This document shows, piece by piece, positions 46,864 to 57,479 of a DNA stretch of 64,000 nucleotides. The first letter of the stretch is position 1; every line of letters starts with the position of its first letter. The notes beneath the pieces are model-generated. The model saw nothing but the letters and a program-made list of their open reading frames with translations. It was not told the DNA's origin and did no database searches. The DNA comes from Tuctoria greenei (Eukaryota; Streptophyta; Magnoliopsida; Poales; Poaceae). The stretch lies in contig JAYESD010000003.1 of NCBI GenBank assembly GCA_036927565.1, positions 81,885,311 to 81,949,310 on the forward strand, written 5' to 3'. Made by a program: the position numbers and the translations under genes.

Positions 46864-47263
46864 GATGTGTTTGGTTTAGAGACAAAGTGGGATGTGTCGG
46901 ATCCATCTCACTTTTCAAGGATGGGATGGTCCCATTTTTTGTTTGTTTGAAAGGGATGGGATGATCCGTGTTTTTGTTTGCTTTGAAGGATGCTGTGAGA
47001 TAGAATGATTCTGTCTCTTGTTTGTATTGTGGGATAGGACAAATGCTTGTGAGGATGATGTGGGATAGAGCAGTGAGTAGCGCACACGTAGGGAAGGTGA
47101 GATGGACTCCTCTCTATATTTTTTGGAGGAATGAGTTTGTCCCGCATCTGGAGGGTATATTTCTCATTGAGGGATGACTCTATCCTATCTGTCTCCGACC
47201 CAAACAATGAAAAAGTGGGATCATCCCATCCCGTCCTACCATATCTCTCAAACCAAACACACC
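46864..47263. mobile_element. MITE-like element (about 400 bp), superfamily unclear
   Basis: Terminal inverted repeats GATGTGTTTGGTTTAGAGA and, from the other end, GGTGTGTTTGGTTTGAGAGA. Interior blocks GGGATGGGATGATCC recur in both orientations. No clean target duplication could be assigned, so the superfamily is left open. No coding capacity. Confidence 0.6.
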
Positions 47264-48008
47264 CTAAAAGATTAAGAGTTTTGCCGTGAATGGTGTGTGT
47301 AACTAGTTACTCGTTTCCATCAGTCACATAGATACTTGGCATGATTTACCTAAACACACAGTATAAATTTATGCTTAAGCTACAATTTATCACATTGATG
47401 CTGCTAATAGGAATTTTTCAAAAATAATATTATTTTAGTCAATATTTATAAAATGATGTGCCAAGATTGATAGAACTAGGATCCTCACGGTTCCTCAACG
47501 GGCGAGACCTGACCTCACCCCCCGCTCCGATGCGGCAAGACCTTACTGGGGGCAAGAATGATGGCCATTTTTGGCCGGAGGACCTTACAGGGTCCCGCCG
47601 CTTGGCGGGCGAGACCTTGCGGCATTTTGCAGGCATGCACCAGTGACCAACTGCATTCATAGAGTCACGAGGCAGTTCGGTAAGATGCGGATGTTCCCAG
47701 CAGCTAGAGCCGTTGAGCTTGTTAAGAATAACATGCATGGGTAAGTATCTGAAACTATATTATGATTGTTTTTACATTGCAATAAATTAATTACCTTTGT
47801 TATGGTGCTAACAGGTGGAGTCGTCGGGGGACACACGGGACGACGGTTTGGCAGCCGCACCTACAGCTTTCCTATAATCGGTGGCTGCATGCGACAGAGG
47901 ATGTAGTGGGGGAGGAGAGACCGCACACGGACGACACGTACCTGGCCTACCTCCGGTAGTTCCTCCCTCATAACGTGACCTTGTTGCGGTGGAGTCTTAC
48001 CAGACTTC
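47264..48008. other. Unassigned segment between CACTA ends
   Basis: Contains a GC-rich stretch 47485-47640 with repeated GCGGGCGAGACCTT-like and GGCGAGACCTGACC blocks and a possible splice donor GGGTAAGTATC at 47740. No recognised protein or repeat family. Confidence 0.35.
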
Positions 48009-48412
48009 CAACTGCATGAATTCGGTTGAATTGTGATGGCCGTAGTCATCGCAAATAAGTGAAAAATCATCATAAATAAGCTATTTATGACAGTTTCTTT
48101 ATTTGCGTCGTTTTTCGGCCGTCGCAATTTTTTTGTCGTAAATAAGCTTATTTAAGATGGTCACTGTCGTAAATAAAATGATTTAAGACGGTTATCGGAC
48201 CCGCCTCAAATAAGGGCCCGGGCCCCATGGGTGGGCTGGGCCTCTTTATTTACGATGGTTGTTGAGGCCGCCATAATAAACATACTTATTTTTGATGGTT
48301 TCTGCTGCCATCATAAATTATAATGATTTATTTGCGTTGGCTCTGCTAGCCTCGCAAATTGTAGATGCCCTTTTTACGACGGTACTGTATAAAAACCGTC
48401 GTAAATTAGATT
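48009..48412. repeat. CACTA subterminal repeats, left end
   Basis: Repeated ATCGCAAATAAG, GTCGTAAATAAGC and TTATTTACGATGG blocks in both orientations between 48040 and 48412. The terminal block CATGAATTCGGTTG matches the terminus at 46497 at most positions. Confidence 0.7.
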
Positions 48413-48599
48413 TTAAAAAAAAAAAGAAACAGAAAAAACCACCTGACGCGATGGCTAGGAACACAGAACATCACATATAGCATATATACGTACACAACAG
48501 CGTCTCATATAGCATCACATCACAAACTTCATATACATCACAAATGTCGCATCACATGACAACGATATAAAATGGACAAGAGTGGTTATACACTAGCCT

Positions 48600-50650
48600 T
48601 TCTACTACCTTCGAAGCCATAGACGTTATCGCCGCACGTCACTCGAGGTGCCGGTAGCGACGGCGATGGAGTTTGATCATTCGTCGCCGATCACTGCAAT
48701 ACATGTAAGTAGTTAGACATATTTATTAGTTTGAAACTTCGTTTTTGACTAGAATTGATTAAATAAGCTAGAATTGATCATATTTAGCTTAATTTAGCTA
48801 TGTTGAGCTAGATTTGGCTATGTTAGATGAAGTGAAACTATAATAGCTAAGTTGAGTTAGATTTGGCTATGTTTGATGAAGTAAGACTAAAAAAGCATGA
48901 TCTTGGTTACCTAAACCGCCGAAGAAGGTGCGTCTGGCATGGTTTGCATCGGCGACGATGGCAGCACCGATGGCGGTGGCAGTGGTAGTAGCTGGATCTG
49001 CCCCTTGCTGTCGAGCTAGGGCCTGTCACTACAAATATTAGAGGCTACATATTATTAAGCATGCGATGAATTTAAATTACTTTAGCATTTATTTCTTACC
49101 TCCATCGCCTCCCACACCTGCACCATGCAGGCGGCCTCGTACGACATTGCGGCCACCATCGCGATCATGTGCACCTCCTCTTGCCGCCCAAGCCTCTTCA
49201 AAACTTTGTCGGAGGGCCTGCACCTCTATGTCTCTCTATGAGACATGACGACTCGACATGCCACTGAAGATGCATGCGTGGAGCTGCTTCTTGAAGGTCG
49301 CGCCGCTCTCGAGTCGATAACTGCGTTGAATATGGCAAGCCTACAAAAACTTAGTAATATCAAGTTGAAATATCTTAAATTGAAAATAATAAAACGAAGT
49401 ACCAACTCACGTTCCGTGGCTTTGCCGTCTCCGCTTGCATACGTTGCTTGAGAATCGATTGGCTCATGTTCCCAATCAAAATCTTCGTCGGGTATCCTCC
49501 TAGCCTCCTCCCCGTACTTAGCCTGAAAAACAAGGAAATCGTGTAAGTTCAACAATCGATATAATTAGAATTAATTTGAATGATTTTTAAACTTACCAAC
49601 TGCTCGGTTGTGACTTGACTGCACTGCTCAGACTGAGAAGGGTCCCAATGACCTCTCTTCCAGACCTGAGTAGGGGTCGGTTCTACTTCCGTCTCACGCT
49701 CCTGTCAATATGTGTTACCACAAACAGTATATTATGAATATATAAAACAAGTTAGACACACTTACCATGTGTTTAGCTAAACGCAAGTTGCCATCATGGC
49801 CGTAGTTGTGTTTCCCATTGACCTCTCTGCACTCCCGAGCCATGTTGGAATTAGCAATTGACTCATGCTAGCCCAGTACCTACAAAAGGCCCAGTATGCA
49901 TCAGATCGACCCTGCAACCAACTGATATTGCCCTGCACATATTTGTAGGTCATTAAAATACCATTAACAAGACTACCAGAAATCACCCAACGTAGCTTCG
50001 CGTATTCCTCCTCCATCAGATGCCTCTCACTCTCCCGTCGAAACGCTCGCACATCGTGCTGGTTTCACCTGAACAAGTCATTAATCACTTGAGTGTGAGT
50101 ATTTGACAAAGCTTGCCGAACCACCTTTCGAGCGTTGTGGTTGAACATGGCCCTCACGTGCTGAACCTGGCTCGGGTCCTCCGGGTCCTCTAAACAATAC
50201 CGTTCTTGTAAGAAAGGAGATATTCAAGAGCTATACATTAATAATTTAAAAGAGTTTAAGCATTGAAACTTAGAAATTTTATTTAATGTAATTACTATAA
50301 AATCGGCCCATACAACCTCCTGAACGGTGCCATGCTTCTAGTGAGGGGCGTGAACGTAGTCATCCCACGAAGTAGCTGTCACTCCGTCGATTACCTCGGG
50401 ATAGTGCATACACATTAAGGACGACCCGAGCATACCATTCACCGGTGTGTGATGTGTGGTATCGGTGAAAGACGACTCGTACCAAGAGCTGCTAGATGTT
50501 TCTTGAATAATTAATTAAGTAACAAAAAAAATCAAAATTGAACACTATGATTTTCTTACCTGTCTCCAACCGGTCGAATCACGATCTTCTCTCTAGGAAC
50601 CAGAGGAGGACCAACAAAGTGAGTCCTTGTAAAATCCCACTTCGAAGTAT
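48600..50650 (-). pseudogene. CACTA second gene, plant transposase Ptta/En/Spm type (PF03004-like), multi-exon
   Basis: Minus-strand exons read in order: THFVGPPLVPREKIVIRPVG ending at a GTAAGA donor (50650-50555); SSFTDTTHHTPVNGML to EVVWADF (50500-50300); QVQHVRAMFNHNARKVVRQA and EEEYAKL (50210-49960); ANSNMARECREVNGKHNYGH with DGNLRLAKHM then GTAAGT (49865-49765); PTPTQVWKRGHWDPSQSEQ then GTAAGT (49710-49600); AKYGEEARRIPDEDFDWEHE to ASGDGKATE (49525-49410); AVIDSRAARPSRSSS to the tail near 48600. This matches the usual block order of the family, a likely DNA-binding accessory protein. Lesions include TAG at 50338, an in-frame TGA in the third exon and a shift near 49870. Confidence 0.75.
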
Positions 50651-51236
50651 GCAAGTCGAGAGCACAAACTTGAAAGACAGAAAAAATTCCCTTCTTGGAC
50701 TAGAGGGTAAATCAACACCTAGAACTTGATTTCAAATCTAAACTTTGTGACGGGTATAGGTTAGACTAAAAAAATATATGGTTAAAGCTATTGAAAATAT
50801 TAACTATAGTTAAAAATATTGGTTCTGTGAAATTTTTTACAACTTTTGGTTACAAAATAAAACATATACACAAAACTGAAATCCAAACAAGAATTTAAGC
50901 AAACTTAAATAATCCAGCTTGGATAGATAAAAATCATAATTCAATAACAGTGCAAAAAAATGAAGGAAATAATCCCTGCTAATAAAAATTCTCAAGTTGG
51001 ATTAACCAAATTGCAAAATGGAATACACCATTATGTTCTTCATGTCAATTTTGGCCAGCATACAAAGTTGGTAAATTTTGGGCAACATTTTCTATTCTTT
51101 TAATTCAATTTAGAAAGCAGCTGAGGGAGTATCTATGACCAGTGAGGCCCACCTGACAGCAGACCCACCAGCCAGACCTAATCCAACTGAGCCTTGGCAC
51201 TCTGTCTCAGCGCCACGCACGCACGGGCCAGGAGCC

Positions 51237-53110
51237 GGGGCAATTCAACATTTGCCACTCTTACGGATGTCTCATAGTCATTTACCATTCTTACGAGGGA
51301 TATTCATAATTTACCATCTTTGTGAAAATTTATTCATATAATTGACATCATACTGCTATGCTACATAAGCATGATAAATCACATGTTCCATTTTGATGAT
51401 GTGATATAATTATATTATTACTCTTATTTCTTTTCTTCTTCCTCTCAAACTCTGTTCCACGGTATAACAAATCTGTTTTTTCTTTGTTCCCCTCATCAGA
51501 AGAGAGTTGCGGCTGACGCCTTGAGAACGGACCACTCGCCAGTTTTGGAGGATGCGCATGGCCCTTTTCTCCTTCTGATTTTTTTATTTTTCTCCAATTT
51601 AAAAACGAAAATGTGCTTTGAGATCCATGATCAGCAGGGTTTAAAAATGATCGAAGAGAGTTTGTTGCTGATCGAAGAAATGTGCTTTCAGTAGAGATGG
51701 CAATCAGATCCGCTGGTTTGGGTCCCTGTCGGGTTCGGCACCCGTCGGGTTCGAGTTCGGGTCCAATTTTCTACCCACGGATCAGACCCAAACCCGACCC
51801 GACATTTTGCGGTTTCGGGTTCGGATTTGTTTTTGCACCCGCGGGTTCCCGTCGGGCGCCCGAACAGCCCAATATAGCCCACTACAACCCAGGCCCATGT
51901 TTACTAAAACGTATATAATTGAGATTCCAACCTTGGGAGAACCCTAGACGCAACACTCCTGACCAGCCCCGAGCCTCCGCCTGGCGCCCCCGCTCCACTC
52001 CTCCCTCCTAGTTCCTGATCGAGATCCAGCCCTAGTCCACGTCTCCACCTCCACCGGTCCACTCCCGGCGGCCGTCTCCCGCTGCGACGCTACGCCAGTC
52101 CCGGCCAGCTCCGGAGTCCGATGCTCCCTCACTCAGCCTCTAGCCCTCCCATTCACGGTGGCCATCCACGGCGCCCTCGCCCCGTCTGGCCATCCTGACC
52201 GCGGACCGTCACGGTCACGACCAGCTCGGCAGCAGGCAGCTCCCTTGGCCCTCGCCCCGTCACGGCCAGCTCCGAGCTCCCTCTCCCCGTCCTGACCGCA
52301 CCAGCGCCAGTGCTCCTGCACTCGGGCCTCCGCCAGTCCGCCGGCTCCTGCTGTCTCCGGCCAATATTTACTGCAGTTTTAATATTTACTATAAATGAGA
52401 CTTGCTCTGTATAAATATTAATCTGGTATCAATTTTATGTTTTTTCTGCCAAACCCGACGGGCACCCGAAACCCGTCGGGTGCGGGTGCGGATTTTCACC
52501 CGCGGTGCAGGTTCGGGTTTGGAAATCCACCCGTGAGCTTTTTCAATTTGGGTGGGTTTTCGTTCAACCCGATCCGAACCCGACCCATTGCCATCCCTAG
52601 CTTTAGGTCACCATCTCGAAGCAATGATGATTAATTTATGCAGCTGCCTGTTGGCAACTTTGATTTAACACTTTGATTACACCTTCAGACCTTTCAAGTT
52701 CGAGCTCTAATCTTAGCAGCAACGGTTTTTAAATGCTTACTGAACCATCAGTATGAGAAAATGGTTGTTCAAGTTCTAAGCTGAAATGACGTTGCCGATT
52801 ACCACTGTCAACACGAGATAAATTTGGCAGCAAAGTGAACCCAGAAAATCTTTGACAATGTTGTGTGACTGGACTGCATCCCTTGCTGTACCATGAAGAA
52901 TGTTTGAGAGAAAGAAAAGAACTAAGGGCAAGAATGTAATTATACTGATTGTTATCACGTCATCAAAATTAAAAAAAATTTCATGCTTATGGCCCTACAG
53001 TGGCAATTATATAAAAAATTTCTGTTAGAACGGCAAATTATAGACGTTGCTAGTAAGAAGGGTAAATGACGATGAGACCTCCATAACAGTGGCAAATGCT
53101 GAATAATCCC
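51237..53110. mobile_element. Mutator-like element with ~110-bp terminal inverted repeats, duplication GCCAGGAGCC
   Basis: Perfect 10-bp duplication GCCAGGAGCC at 51227-51236 and 53111-53120. Terminal repeats (51237-51350 and 52960-53110) match through blocks such as CATTTGCCACT, GTCTCAT and TCATTTACC. Long terminal repeats with a 9-10 bp duplication fit Mutator-like elements. Without the nested hAT element it is 966 bp. Its interior (51350-51690 and 52608-52960) has no recognisable coding sequence, so it is non-autonomous. Confidence 0.85.
51692..52599. mobile_element. hAT-type non-autonomous element (908 bp), near-perfect 8-bp duplication
   Basis: Terminal repeats TAGAGATGGCAATC and, inward from the right, TAGGGATGGCAATGGG are a common grass hAT end. 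Flanks are GCTTTCAG (51684-51691) and GCTTTAGG (52600-52607), two mismatches. Subterminal regions carry many CGGGTTCGGGT motifs in both orientations. The GC-rich middle (51950-52370) has no convincing protein and may be captured sequence. Confidence 0.85.
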
Positions 53111-54400
53111 GCCAGGAGCCACCGCTCCATCTCGTCCGTTTCCCGTCGCCCTATCCACATTCTCTCTCTGTTGTGTTCCTATCGGGAGAATCCTGTCGTC
53201 CTCATCCGGTCATCCCCTTCCTCTGCTCGCTGCTACAGCACGCAAGGCAGCACCGCAGTTTCTTCCCGTCCCTCGCGCCCGCGCACACTACGCCCATGGC
53301 GCAGTGGCGCCGTCCGCGGCTGCGCGCGCCGCGCCCTGCTCTTCGCCTCGCCCGCAGGTCGCGCCCGCGCCATGGCCGCGGTCACCCTGTGCCTCCCTTC
53401 CCCTGCTCCACGGCGCCCCTGGCCGAGCGCCCTGATGCTCTAACCCCGCTCCTCGCCGGCCCCCTCAGCTCCCGCGCGCGCTGTCCCGCTGCTCGCCCAA
53501 CACCAGCACCACAGCCATGCCGCGCCCTCGCCGCCCACGGCCACGCTGCTGCTGCCAGTCTGCTCCTCCCTCCGGCTTCAGCGCCCGGCTCTGCCGCACG
53601 GCGGCCCTGCTCACGCCTCGTCTGGCTCCCCTGCGCGCCACGCCCACGACGACGGCCGTTCGTGCTGCACCCTGCCCACCAGCCGAGCGCCATGGTCGTC
53701 GCGGTGCTCGTCGTCCGCCCTCGCCGCTGTCCAAGCCCAGCAACCAGGTGCCGATGCCTGTCAACACCACAGTGCCCCTCGCTGCTGCTCCTCCTGCACT
53801 GCATTCCTCGCCGCCGCGCCTCCCGTGCCGCGGTGACTGCCGTCCGCCGGCCGTTCGCACTGTCTGCAGCGCGTTCCAACCTCACGGCGCCGCTGCAGGG
53901 TTCCCAGATCCTCCACTGCGTCACATGGAAGCTTGAACGCGTGCTGTGTTGCTTCGCCATTTGCTGCCCCGTCATTGTCGTCACCTACTTAACATTGTTG
54001 TAGCGTTCCGCTCTGTGGCTGCATCCTGGCAGTAAGGCGAATGATGCGTGTGATGTATGAGATGCAGGAACACGTGGACGACTTCACGGCAATGACAATT
54101 AGGCCCAGGTTAGCTAAAATTTGTGCAAGATTGGTTGGGACAGTGCTGCAGCCGATATGTTCGATGAAATGGTTATAAGGCTGTGTTGACGTTCAGTGCT
54201 GGTATGTGATGCAGGAATGTTGTGGTGTCGCAATCGATAAAGACATTAGCCAAAGTGTTTGCTGAAATGTGCACGGAGGAGAAAGTCAGTCCAACTATGT
54301 TGTTTGTGCAACACGTTGCTTGCTGCAGTGACCAGGGGATGATGGTTGGGGCATGGTGGTGCTGGACTGGATTGGTGGACTTTAGTTGACTCTGACATTC
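53111..54400 (+). other. GC-rich segment resembling a captured first exon or 5' region; identity unknown
   Basis: 53111-53900 is strongly GC-rich and CpG-rich, with long frames in several phases (for example 53173-54003, plus) of proline/arginine/alanine-rich composition. Composition alone opens such frames. No domain is recognised. The region lies directly upstream of, and on the same strand as, the beta-oxidation gene fragment, so it could be part of the same captured locus, but nothing in the translation shows that. Confidence 0.3.
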
Positions 54401-54654
54401 CATGCTCGGTTATCTACCCTGAATTTCAATTTGGATTACCAAGGATGACTGTTGGCATAATTCCTACATCTGGAGGAACCCAACGTCTTCCAAGGCTTGT
54501 AGGTCTGCCCAAAGCAATAGGAATGATGTTGCAATCAAACTTCAGTACCACAAAGTATGTGAGGGGGTGTGGTCTCATTGATGTCATTTGATGGTCGTAA
54601 ACCTTGAGTAAGATCTCTAACCAGGACATATAGGCTTGGTTCACTGTCTGAAAC

Positions 54655-55467
54655 CCTGTTTTCAAGTCGTCGACTAGTCATCGACTAGTCGTCGACTAGT
54701 CGTCCAGTCAGTCCCGGCAGGCCGACTGAGGCCTCCGACTCGACTTTCACGGCAAGTCGGGCGACTTGCCGTCGACTTGCCTTTTCCAGTCGACTAGTCG
54801 TCGACTTATGTCTTTAAGTCGGGCGACTTGTGACCTTCTCAGCCCAGACCAGCCCACAGCCTAAGGCCCATTAGGAATAGAACCCTAAAAATCCTCTCCT
54901 CTCTGCCCGACACCAACTCCTCTCCTGCACCCGGCTGCCGCCCCCTCCTCCGCCGGCAGCCCCCCCTCTCCAGCGCCTCCTGCGCCGACAGCCCCCCCTC
55001 CCTCTCCAACGCCTCCTGCGCCGGCAGCCCCCCCCTCTCCAGCGCCTCCTGCGCCGGCAGCCCCCCCCTCTTGCGCCGGCAGCCCCCCTCTCCAGCGCCT
55101 CCCTCCTCCAGCGCCCTCTCCCACTTTTCAGCACCATGTCTGCCTCTGGAACTGAAATTGGAAGTCAGCCTTTCCGAAGTGAATTTGGTTCAGATTGATC
55201 CTTCAAATGAGGTAAAACATGCCCTTCCTTTGACCTGGATGCTAGTTATTTGAGTTTGATTCAGTTTGAGCCTACAAATGAGGTAAATCATGCTCTTTTC
55301 TTTGAACTAGATGCTGTTTTTTTAGTTTGACTATATTGTTTATATGGAGCCACTATATAGGCAAAACAGCCACTATATTTAGCAAGTCAACGACTAGTCG
55401 ACTGACTTACCGACTAGTCACCAAGTCGGTACCTTGTCGACTCGACTTACCGACTTGAAAACACTGG
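54655..55467. mobile_element. hAT-type non-autonomous element (813 bp), duplication TCTGAAAC
   Basis: Perfect 8-bp duplication at 54647-54654 and 55468-55475. Terminal repeats CCTGTTTTCAAGTCG and, from the right, CCAGTGTTTTCAAGTCG. Subterminal arrays of GTCGACTAGTCG (54665-54830, 55385-55455). The interior 54930-55100 is a C-rich tandem repeat built on CTCCTGCGCCGGCAGCCCC. Confidence 0.88.
54930..55100. repeat. C-rich tandem repeat, unit about 40 bp
   Basis: Four to five units of GCGCCGGCAGCCCCCC plus TCTCCAGCGCCTCCT with small length changes. It is low-complexity sequence inside the hAT element, and frames through it on the minus strand (glycine/arginine-rich) are not credible genes. Confidence 0.75.
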
Positions 55468-55869
55468 TCTGAAACTTGTGTTGTATTAAGTGTGGTGCCA
55501 CCCAAACAAGCCTGTCTTAATGTTATTGAAGAGGTGGTATTTGGTGGCCATGCTAGTATTATGAAAGAAGAGAGTTTCCAAGGAGCTGGTGTTATCACCA
55601 ACATCAAGGGCACTTGCCCACATCTTCTTTGCAATATGCTCCACTACAAAGGGGTTGTGCGAGAAAGGCCAGAGATACAATGCATAGGACCTGTTGAAAG
55701 AGGTGGTTGAGAAGGGTATCACCATGATGACAACACATATATTCCACTGATTGAAAGACTTACCATTGAAGACAAGCAGATAGTTGCTGCAGATACGGAT
55801 GCAACAACGACGTGAGTTTGCTAGGAAGCATGTACGCACACTAGGCCGCATGATCTGATTCATGCATTA

Positions 55870-57479
55870 GTATTTATGTAATCTCCTATAGAGATAGTCC
55901 AAGTCTAGTAGACTTCTTTTGACATACACTCTTGTTAGGATCCATTGTTGTAGCATATTCGAATCTTAGAGTATGATGTATTAATTATATCTTGTTGTTT
56001 ATATGTGCATAATCATATTGCTAGATAACATGGCGAAGAACAACGAGGAGCACGACTCGAAGGACTAGCGCGGATCTCGCAGAGAGGAGAAGATTTGCCC
56101 ATGCAGCACAAAAGAGAAAGATGCGCCCAAGCAGCATCAAAGACAAATAAGGGAGGAAAACGACGAGAAGTTTCAGTCAGAAGATCAAGCCTGACTATTA
56201 ACATTTGCTTAGTCGCAACTTAAGGCAAGCTTTGGTTTGCATTTAAGTTGTTAAACAAGTTTTGTTTTTATAAAATATATGATGGTTTGTAGGAATGATG
56301 CATTAAGGCTAGTGATGTATGATGCTCCACCTGCATGACCCAAGAATCACTAGAGTTTGATAGTATAGAACCTTACATAACTTTTATTATGATGCTTAAT
56401 ATGGAAAGAGGATTAAGTGGGATGGCTGGACTAGACGTACTTTACTTGGTAACAATAATAAGTGGGATCAATTTGGAGGGATCTGGAGACCGGGCAGGAA
56501 GGATAGGGCGCTCAAGGACGTGATCCTGTGGCCATAGTTCTTATCCGTGTCGATTAAGGCCCGTTTCATATGCGGCCCTATAGGACAAGTTTGAATTTGT
56601 ACCCGATGCATACTGGATATATAGGACCCAAGAAATCGATGTAACTTTTTAACCTGGGTGTTGAGGTGATCCCCACTTTCCTAGGCTGGTAGCTGACAAC
56701 GGATAGTAGTGACCACTGAATCGATCCCCGTATGTGCGGCATGCTTCTAGGACGGTGGGATCGCTTCAACATTTGGGGGTTTGGAATGGTGGGATCGCTT
56801 CAACATTTGGGGGTCTGGTGAAAGGTTGTCATTTATGGCTTCATCGGGTTGGGGGGGGGGGGGGGGGTGGCGTGCAAGCCGAGTGTTTTCATGATTCGAA
56901 TCTCCGTCGCTCGCGGAAGGGAGTGTACTTGTTCACTGCACTGTGACGTAGTAACAACTGGAACTGGGTGCAACCTGTTGAATGGTTAAACAATTTGGTT
57001 GAGGTAGCTGGTAGGAGAACTAAAGTTATGATTCTAAACAATTAACTTGCTAAGGCCAGTGTAACCTTAGGCCTTGCAACATCGTGGCTGAAGCGTTTCT
57101 TGTTTGACTATGGAGTTCATGATGTTGTTGTGCCCAAGGACGGCACATGCTATTATAAACTTGAAACAAGGGTCAATAGTGAATATTTATTTACTGTAGT
57201 TCAAATACGAGTCTTACGTTCCTAGCATGTAGAGTTTCATGTTCTTAGGTGAGACGGTTAAGTCTTGCTGAGCCTTGTGCTCACAGTTGCATTTATATGA
57301 ATTTTGTTGGTATATAGCTATGACGGGTTTCTACGAAGTACCCTTTGCGGGTATGTAGCCAAATAGAAGTCCTGGACGTCGCTACTTTATTCTGTGACGC
57401 TAGAGTGGAGTATCTGCGTGCTGGATACGACTGCTACTGCTATAGTGCAGGTTCGGGAGAGTTGTATGAAGATTTCTAC
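55870..57479. other. Unassigned segment with possible LTR remnants
   Basis: No gene recognised. Features seen are a 31-bp direct duplication containing GGTGGGATCGCTTCAACATT (about 56755 and 56788), a run of about 18 G at 56850-56867, and plus-strand text such as GGTGTCACA near 57571 and a promoter-like order that resemble decayed gypsy LTRs. Ends and target duplications could not be found, so this is only a suggestion. Confidence 0.3.

Larger units (their letters stand above)
54400..55700 (+). pseudogene. Fragments of a peroxisomal multifunctional beta-oxidation protein gene (MFP/AIM1 type)
   Basis: First fragment, 54410-54590: FGLPRMTVGIIPTSGGTQRL with PRLVGLPKAIGMMLQSNF, closely resembling the enoyl-CoA hydratase part of plant MFP (usual pattern GLPELTLG-x-IPGFGGTQRLPRL). 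Second fragment, 55500-55650: ACLNVIEEVVFGGHASIMKE, then in another frame KELVLSPTSRALAHIFFA, matching the linker where the family reads VIEEG, GG-AG-LKEA and ELVLSDTSKGLVHVFFAQR. Both fragments are plus strand, in the gene's order, separated by a hAT element in what would be intron sequence. In the living gene the product hydrates and oxidises enoyl-CoA in peroxisomes. Here only two exons survive, frameshifted, so it is a gene fragment inside the CACTA region. Identification is from remembered family motifs. Confidence 0.72.

Noticed and set aside
53173..54003. 276-codon plus-strand frame as a host gene
   Set aside because: Very GC-rich sequence opens long frames in several phases on both strands here. 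Composition is proline/arginine/alanine-rich with no recognisable domain.
55486..55863. 125-codon minus-strand frame
   Set aside because: It overlaps the plus-strand beta-oxidation gene fragment, whose translation matches a known protein in two adjacent frames. The minus frame has no recognisable content.
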